NCBI RefSeq assembly: GCF_000188695.1
Contig: NW_004754893.1
Span: forward strand, 200,452 to 222,951
Origin: Salpingoeca rosetta
Taxonomy: Eukaryota > Opisthokonta > Choanoflagellata > Craspedida > Salpingoecidae
DNA: 22,500 nt
Direction: 5' to 3'
In this document: piece after piece, positions 17,662 to 22,500 of the stretch
Layout of the letters: each line of letters starts with the position of its first letter
Position numbering within the stretch: position 1 is the stretch's first letter
Notes under the pieces: generated by a model
The model's database searches: none
What the model was told of the DNA's origin: nothing
The model's input: the letters and a program-made list of their open reading frames with translations, nothing else
Position numbers and translations under genes: made by a program

Positions 17662-19471
17662 AGTGGGTGTGGGTGTGCATGTGTTTATTACAACAGGTCT
17701 CGCACGTGCATCTGTGCAGTTGCTGTCGACTGGCCGTTGCCTTGTATACTGCTAATCGTCGTTGGACGCTGCGCTCACATTGGTTTCCTGTGCTGTGGAC
17801 TTTAGTTGGAGAAACTCGGGAATGTCATTGAGTGGCTGCTTGACGAAGAGCACATGGCGCATTACGAGAATATTTCCGCCATTGCCCAGGTACCCATAGC
17901 AGGCGTGATGTCGTGTCCTCCAGCTCTCTTGCGCTCTTGCTCGCTTGCAACACATTCATCATCACACATGTCCTGTGTACGTGTGTATGTGTCTTCTTTC
18001 TTCCGTTCAACAACAATTAACGATGCCACTCACCTTACACACACACACATACACAACCACACACCTGACACACACACACACACATCTGACACAGGGCCGT
18101 CTCTCCACCCTTGAGGAACACCCTAACGAGAATGGCAACGCGACCACAAGCAGCGCCAGCACCAGCGACAAGGAAGAAGCAGCCCAGTCAGAGTCCCCGC
18201 CGCCGCCGCCGCAGCAGCAGCACGCACAGGCACCAGGCACAAAGACAGCCACAGGCAAAACCAAGCCCAAGTCCAAACCCCCAAGAAAGCAGCAGCAGCG
18301 TCAGCAGGCAAAGGGAGACAGGCCCATAACTCGCAGCGTCTCCAGGGTGTCACAAACACGCGGCACCGGGCGTTCTGATTCGGGCAAGAAGAAGGCCCGC
18401 CCATCCACAGCACAGCGGCGTCAGCAGGCAGGCCGAAGCAGGAGCCCAACGCCGCCTCAACGGCAGCGGCAGCACGCACAGGCAGCAGGTTCCCCCACCA
18501 CACCAGCAACAGTGCCCAAGCACACCAAGGCAGCCACCAAGACTGACACAGCAGACAGCAGCAAGCAGGAGCAGCATCAGCTTGCGGTCACCAAAGCAGC
18601 ACGGGCGAGGTCTGCCAGAGTTGCCGCGAGATACGAGATGTGCGTCTTCAAAGGCGGCAAGAAGACTGTGTCGGTTGCACTGGTTAACGGCGAGGTGTTG
18701 AAGGTGTGCGGCGGCCACGAGATTGGCGCTGCCAATGAGGCTAGCAACGAACGGAAAGGCTGGCAACACGTCTATCCAGAGGAACCGGTGAAAGTGCACG
18801 AGCGGTCACGCCCCGTGTTTGCCTGTCCCGACCTATCGAATCATATAACGGTCGAGAACGTCGAGAGCGAGGACATGGACGACGGGCAGGTGCTTGAGGC
18901 CGCTGCTGAGTACCTCCTCCGCTTGTCGAAAAGGGATCTATGCCACTGCGACATTCGCTCGCACAACATCCTGCGCAACGGCTGCATCGTCGACTTTGGT
19001 TTCCTCCATAGCCCTGTCAGTGACCCTGAACAGAAGAAGAAGAAGAAGCTTCCCAAATCTTATTCCACGAAGCTACGGGAGCGCCCTCGCAAGTGGCTGC
19101 TTGGAAAGGCAACGGACTATTATCCAAAAGTTGTTCTGGATTGGGAATCGCTGCTGTTTTCGTACGTGTTCTGGGATGATTCTGTTGCCAACGCCATGTT
19201 CCGGCTGTTACAGGGCAAGGTGATCCTGCTGGAGTGGCTTGACGCCAAGCTGGACAAGCTGGACAAGGACGAGAAGCAGGCGACAGCAGCACTGCAGGAC
19301 AAGAGCGACGACGACAAGAAGGAGGAGACAGCAGCGCTGCAGGACAAGAGCGACGAAGACAAGAAGGAGGAGACAGCAGCGCTGCAGGACAAGAGCGACG
19401 ACGACAAGAAGGAGGAGACAGCAGCTCTGCTGCGCAACATTATGCAGCACATTGCTTGCGCGTACTTCTAA
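15722..19471 (+). CDS. Nuclease-like/FunK1-like protein kinase fusion
   Basis: Exons 15722-15787, 16116-16476, 16717-16887, 17113-17543, 17806-17889 and 18095-19471 (stop TAA at 19469). All phases agree: 829 residues. Residues 1-200 are helical and charged. Residues 201-343 look like a PD-(D/E)XK nuclease core: FESD (Asp240), then LLLELKIDD with Glu263 and Lys265, then a helix AAKAQVLEYASRAI. Residues 380-540 are a disordered Gln/Pro/Lys/Ser region with SR-like and basic NLS-like patches. Residues 550-760 are a kinase domain: VLKV (Lys574), HCDIRSHNIL (His655, Asp657, Asn662), DFG (671-673), and a DWESLLFSYVFW segment resembling the DLESFFYVLLW region of fungal FunK1 kinases. The tail carries three 15-residue repeats. 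The key residues are present, so kinase activity is plausible. Substrate and role are unknown. Similar nuclease-kinase pairings occur in Crinkler-type effectors of protists and fungi, which is the closest family I can suggest. Confidence 0.8.
15840..16000 (+). repeat. GT-rich repeat with GTGTATGTGTGAGTGTGCACC units
   Basis: Imperfect GT tract in the first intron of the nuclease-kinase gene. It contains near copies of a unit of about 21-22 bp (starting near 15880, 15902 and 15924), the last one diverging. Confidence 0.85.
16534..16602 (+). repeat. (GT)n in nuclease-kinase intron 2
   Basis: GT units with CTGT interruptions, about 57 nt after the gtgcgc donor at 16477. Confidence 0.95.
17585..17660 (+). 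repeat. (GT)n in nuclease-kinase intron 4
   Basis: Pure GT run starting about 42 nt after the gtgagt donor at 17544. Confidence 0.95.
18037..18092 (+). repeat. (CA)n before a nuclease-kinase 3' splice site
   Basis: CA tracts that end in the gacacag acceptor of exon 18095-19471. Confidence 0.95.
19283..19426 (+). repeat. Three 45-bp in-frame repeats at the kinase C-terminus
   Basis: Each unit encodes TAALQDKSD(D/E)DKKEE. The copies are nearly identical at the DNA level, with one D/E change, so the expansion is recent. The product is a charged, probably coiled or disordered tail. Confidence 0.95.
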
Positions 19472-19706
19472 ATGGAGTGCGCTGCGTGTGGTTGTGTGTG
19501 TGTGTGTGTGGCATGGACAGAGTGGGAAAGTGCGCGCGCACGTGTGTGTATGAGTGCGAGAAGGTTCATGTGTGTGCGTTGTTTGAATGGATATGCGTGC
19601 GGGTGTGTGTGTGTGTTGTGGGGCTGGAGACGATGATGGTTGCTTCCCTCTTTAAAGCGACCCTTGAGTAGTGTGATGTTCGTGTTTTGTGTGTGAATTG
19701 TGATGC

Positions 19707-19712
19707 ATTAAA
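19707..19712 (+). terminator. ATTAAA polyadenylation-like signal
   Basis: The common variant of AATAAA, 236 bp downstream of the nuclease-kinase stop codon and on the same strand. The only support is the hexamer and its position. Confidence 0.35.
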
Positions 19713-19748
19713 TGGCCCTGAATCCTCGTACACAATCAACCACACACG

Positions 19749-19749
19749 C

Positions 19750-19820
<71 letters not shown>

Positions 19821-19848
19821 GACTCACAACAACAACTTCAACAACAAC
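19749..19848 (+). repeat. (AAC)n trinucleotide tract
   Basis: About 24 uninterrupted AAC units to 19820, then a decayed AAC-rich tail. It is intergenic. Confidence 0.97.
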
Positions 19849-19995
19849 TTGTCACCGTCACATATCTGTCTGTCTCTGTAGTGTTCTTCTGTTCTTTCTT
19901 TCTTTGACTCGCCTACTAGTACTCGCTGAAGTCTTGCACTGTTGTTTGACTTGAGACTGGTTGCCTTGCTTGCAAGTTGCTCGACGACCGTGGTT

Positions 19996-20030
19996 TTGCC
20001 AATTGCAATCCTCAGCGTCGCAATTGGCAA
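19996..20030. repeat. Hairpin element, copy 2 (11-bp arms, 13-nt loop)
   Basis: Left arm TTGCCAATTGC (19996-20006), loop AATCCTCAGCGTC, right arm GCAATTGGCAA (20020-20030). Same left flank as copy 1. It ends 18 bp before the ATG5 start codon, so it is in the 5' UTR or core promoter of ATG5. Confidence 0.95.
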
Positions 20031-20048
20031 GTGCGCTCCAATGAAAAT

Positions 20049-20641
20049 ATGGATGAAGCAGTCGAGAGACAGGTTGGTTTGGATGGACGTGGATGGTTGT
20101 TGTCCCTCCCCCCACCCCCTCCCTCATTCCTGTCCCTCATCCTTCTCTGCCTCACATGCTTCCTGCTTCTGCCTTTCGCGCGATCCATTAGCTGTGGACC
20201 AACCGCGTTCCCATCGCGTTCAAGCTTTCTGAAGCAGATGAGCCGCGGCATGGCGCATCCAGCAAGCCCCGGCGCACGGACACCACTTGCTACGTACGTA
20301 CACATGAAACACAACACAACAGTGGGATGCTGTGTTTGCAGGTGCATCTCGCAGCAAATGCACCCCATACTCCATCATCCACCTCCCCTCCCTCATGTCT
20401 CCCTGATGGCTCCACCACCCTGAACTTGCACCTATTTGTGCACACATTGTTTACCCTTGCACTGTCGTGCTGCTGTGTTGTTGATTGGCAGATGATGGTG
20501 CCGCGCATGGCATACCTCCCGTTTGCGAGTGAAGCGCTCGCATCCTTCTTCAGCATTGACATGCTGGAAATCATTGGCCCTGACGGCTCCCACCAACCAT
20601 CATCGCTTCAAGCCAGGTGTGTGTGTGTGTGTGTGTGTGTA

Positions 20642-20723
<82 letters not shown>

Positions 20724-20962
20724 CTGTCCATCTTTTTGCCTCCCGCCTACATTGTGCACGGTTGATTGCATATACCCGTCACTTTGCCAGAATCACCTGA
20801 ATCTGCTCCTCTGCTTGGCCAAGCCACTCCTCATTCACCTTCTGCACGAACACACAATGCTTGCCCCTGGTCTCGTCAGCGAGCTGGAAGCGCAGGTCAA
20901 GGAGCAGCAGCCAAAGGTCCTCTGGTTCGAGTTCAAGGGATACCCGCTCAAATGGTGCACAT

Positions 20963-21004
<42 letters not shown>

Positions 21005-21548
21005 TGTGACGTGATGTGCACATGCTTTCTTGCGTATATATGCGTCTGCCCTCTGCCTCCATGTGTCTCCCTTGTTGACAGCCGGTGTGCAGCCGTTCAC
21101 CGCCATCGATGCGCCCGTCACATACACATGCTGATATGCAAACGTGTACATGTTACATCGCGTGGGCAGGCACGTGCCGGTTGGTGTTCTGTTTGACGCC
21201 CTCACCGGCGACATTGACGATGTCGGCCGCCCCTGGGAAATCACCGTCCACACAAAGGTGGGGGAGGCATGTAACTGCGTGCGGTGTGTGCGGTGTGTGC
21301 GTGTGTGTCTGTGTGTGTCTGTGTGTGCGTGTGTTTGTTTGTCTGTGTGTGTGTGCTTGTTTGTCTATCCATCTATCAACACCATCATCATCATCATCAT
21401 CGCCATCACATCGTATTCCCCAATGCGTTTGTAACGCAACGCCAGAACTTCCCCGCCAAAGCGCTGCTGCCATATTCCACCATTGAAGACCTGCAGAGAC
21501 ACTTCCTCTGCAGGTTTGTGTGTGTGTGTGTGTGTGTACGTACTTGAA

Positions 21549-21588
<40 letters not shown>

Positions 21589-21596
21589 TACTTGAA

Positions 21597-21638
<42 letters not shown>

Positions 21639-22500
21639 TACGTACTTGAATGTGTGTGTGTGTGCGTGGTCGATGCATCGTTTGGATGGCTGGATGGTGT
21701 ATGTGCATTCGTTCGCATGCATACGTGGGAGAGTGTGTGAAATTCCATGGCTCTTCTCACGTGTGAGTGCTGTTGTGTATCGTGTGACGATTGCTCGCTG
21801 CTGCTTGGCAGGCTGAAAGAAGCGTGCTTCATCAAGGTTCGCGCGCACACGCACACACACACACACGTGCATGCACATCCTCGCACACGCACACACACAC
21901 ACACACACACGTGCATGCACATCCTCGCACATGCACAACATGCACATTCAACTGACCCACACCTTCACTCCTTCCCTCCTTCACAGTTTCACTCACTCAT
22001 TGCCCCACTTCACTCACTCCCTTGTTCACTGGCCCAAACAAACACACGACCGCCCCAACAGCAAGGGACACTCAACCTGGATGAACTCGGCGATGTGCAG
22101 ACGCTGAAGCGGCTCTGGTCCGGCCTCCTCTATGGTACGCACGCACTCACACACTCCCTCTCACACACACACACTCACTCACTCACTCACTCACTCACTC
22201 ACTCACTCACTCACTCACTCACTCACTCACTCACTCACTCACTCACTCACTCACTCACTCACTCACTCACTCACTCACTCACTCACTCACTCACTCACTC
22301 ACATGCACACATGCGCACTCACTCACTCACTCACTCACTCACTCACTCACTCACTCACTCACTCACTCACTCACTCACTCACTCACTCACTCACTCACTC
22401 ACTCACTCACTCACTCACTCACTCACTCACTCACTCACTCACTCAACCACTCACCACCATACTACGCACGCACATGCCCCCGGGTGCAGACAACTACAAC
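20049..22500 (+). CDS. ATG5: Autophagy protein ATG5, 3' partial
   Basis: Exons 20049-20072, 20192-20293, 20492-20616, 20880-20954, 21170-21257, 21446-21513, 21812-21836, 22062-22134 and 22490 to the window edge. All phases agree and give 197 residues. Signatures are LWTNRVPIAFKLSEADEP (UblA start), MMVPRMAYLPF, VLWFEFKGYPLKWHVPVGVLFD, PWEITVHTKNFP and HFLCRLKEAC. Lys163 in LKEA corresponds to the lysine that is conjugated to ATG12 in animals and yeast (human MKEAD, Lys130). The ATG12-ATG5 conjugate with ATG16 acts as the E3-like enzyme for ATG8 lipidation. The start ATG at 20049 gives the usual short N-terminus; an in-frame ATG at 19977 would run through the hairpin element. The region between LPF and LWFEF is about 20 residues longer than in humans. 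The helix-rich and second ubiquitin-like domains lie beyond the edge. Confidence 0.93.
20615..20722 (+). repeat. (GT)n overlapping the ATG5 exon 3 donor
   Basis: About 52 GT units with one TATGTTT interruption at 20640. The donor chosen (AG|GT at 20617) is the first GT; a stronger gtatgt at 20639 is also available. Confidence 0.95.
20965..21003 (+). repeat. (GT)n after the ATG5 exon 4 donor
   Basis: Pure GT run 10 nt inside the intron that begins gtgcac at 20955. Confidence 0.95.
21515..21664 (+). repeat. GT tract with three TACGTACTTGAATGT cassettes
   Basis: A GT run punctuated by three copies of the cassette (about 21537, 21583 and 21639), giving an irregular higher-order repeat at the start of ATG5 intron 6. 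Confidence 0.95.
21843..21935 (+). repeat. CA tract with duplicated CACGTGCATGCACATCCTCG
   Basis: Two copies of the 20-mer at about 21864 and 21908, each preceded by CA units, in ATG5 intron 7. CACGTG and GTGCATGCAC are self-complementary. Confidence 0.95.
22169..22444 (+). repeat. Long (CACT)n array
   Basis: About 65 CACT units broken once (22301-22316) by ACATGCACACATGCGC. It fills most of ATG5 intron 8 and leaves about 45 nt before the gggtgcag acceptor. Confidence 0.97.

Larger units (their letters stand above)
19472..19981. other. Intergenic region between nuclease-kinase and ATG5
   Basis: GT-rich 3' flank, then an ATTAAA polyadenylation-like hexamer at 19707-19712 and an (AAC)n tract, then unique sequence leading to the second hairpin element. 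No gene seen. Confidence 0.7.

Noticed and set aside
19687..19881. Poly-Asn, poly-Thr or poly-Leu protein
   Set aside because: Product of the intergenic (AAC)n tract read in three frames and the reverse strand.
19977..20048. ATG5 starting at an upstream in-frame ATG (19977)
   Set aside because: It would add 24 residues encoded by the repeated hairpin element; the ATG at 20049 matches the usual short ATG5 N-terminus.

Overview
This is eukaryotic nuclear DNA. It holds six recognisable multi-exon genes with short introns of roughly 70-400 nt, spliced GT-AG, and the non-coding parts are saturated with (GT)n/(CA)n and other microsatellites. I built the exon models by hand from splice sites, reading-frame phase and family resemblance; no search was run. 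Two genes are conserved ciliary genes (BROMI/TBC1D32 and a tectonic). Together with compact GC-rich exons and a kinase fusion of a type I associate with unicellular eukaryotes, this suggests a flagellated protist, most plausibly a choanoflagellate. That assignment is an inference.

Layout. 1-953 (+): last three exons of the queuosine salvage protein (QNG1/DUF2419). 1397-3257 (+): coatomer zeta subunit, complete except for an unresolved first exon. 3394-11690 (-): a complete BROMI/TBC1D32-like gene of about 22 exons and about 1,358 codons, convergent with coatomer zeta. 12235-12622 (+): a broken coding fragment of unknown family. 12890-15225 (-): a tectonic-like gene with a signal peptide and Cys-rich ectodomain, disturbed by two exactly 31-bp tandem duplications and several apparent indels, with no recognisable C-terminus. 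15722-19471 (+): an 829-residue protein joining a helical N-terminus, a PD-(D/E)XK nuclease-like segment and a FunK1-like protein-kinase domain. 20049-22500 (+): ATG5, running off the right edge.

The genes do not form a pathway. BROMI and tectonic are both cilium genes lying head-to-tail. Coatomer zeta (Golgi COPI), ATG5 (autophagy) and QNG1 (queuine salvage) are housekeeping. The nuclease-kinase fusion is the unusual member and the best candidate for an undescribed system. Other points of interest are a near-identical 48-bp hairpin element at two sites, the strand polarity of GT/CA tracts at intron ends, and the disturbed 12.2-15.0 kb region, which looks like either an assembly problem or gene decay.
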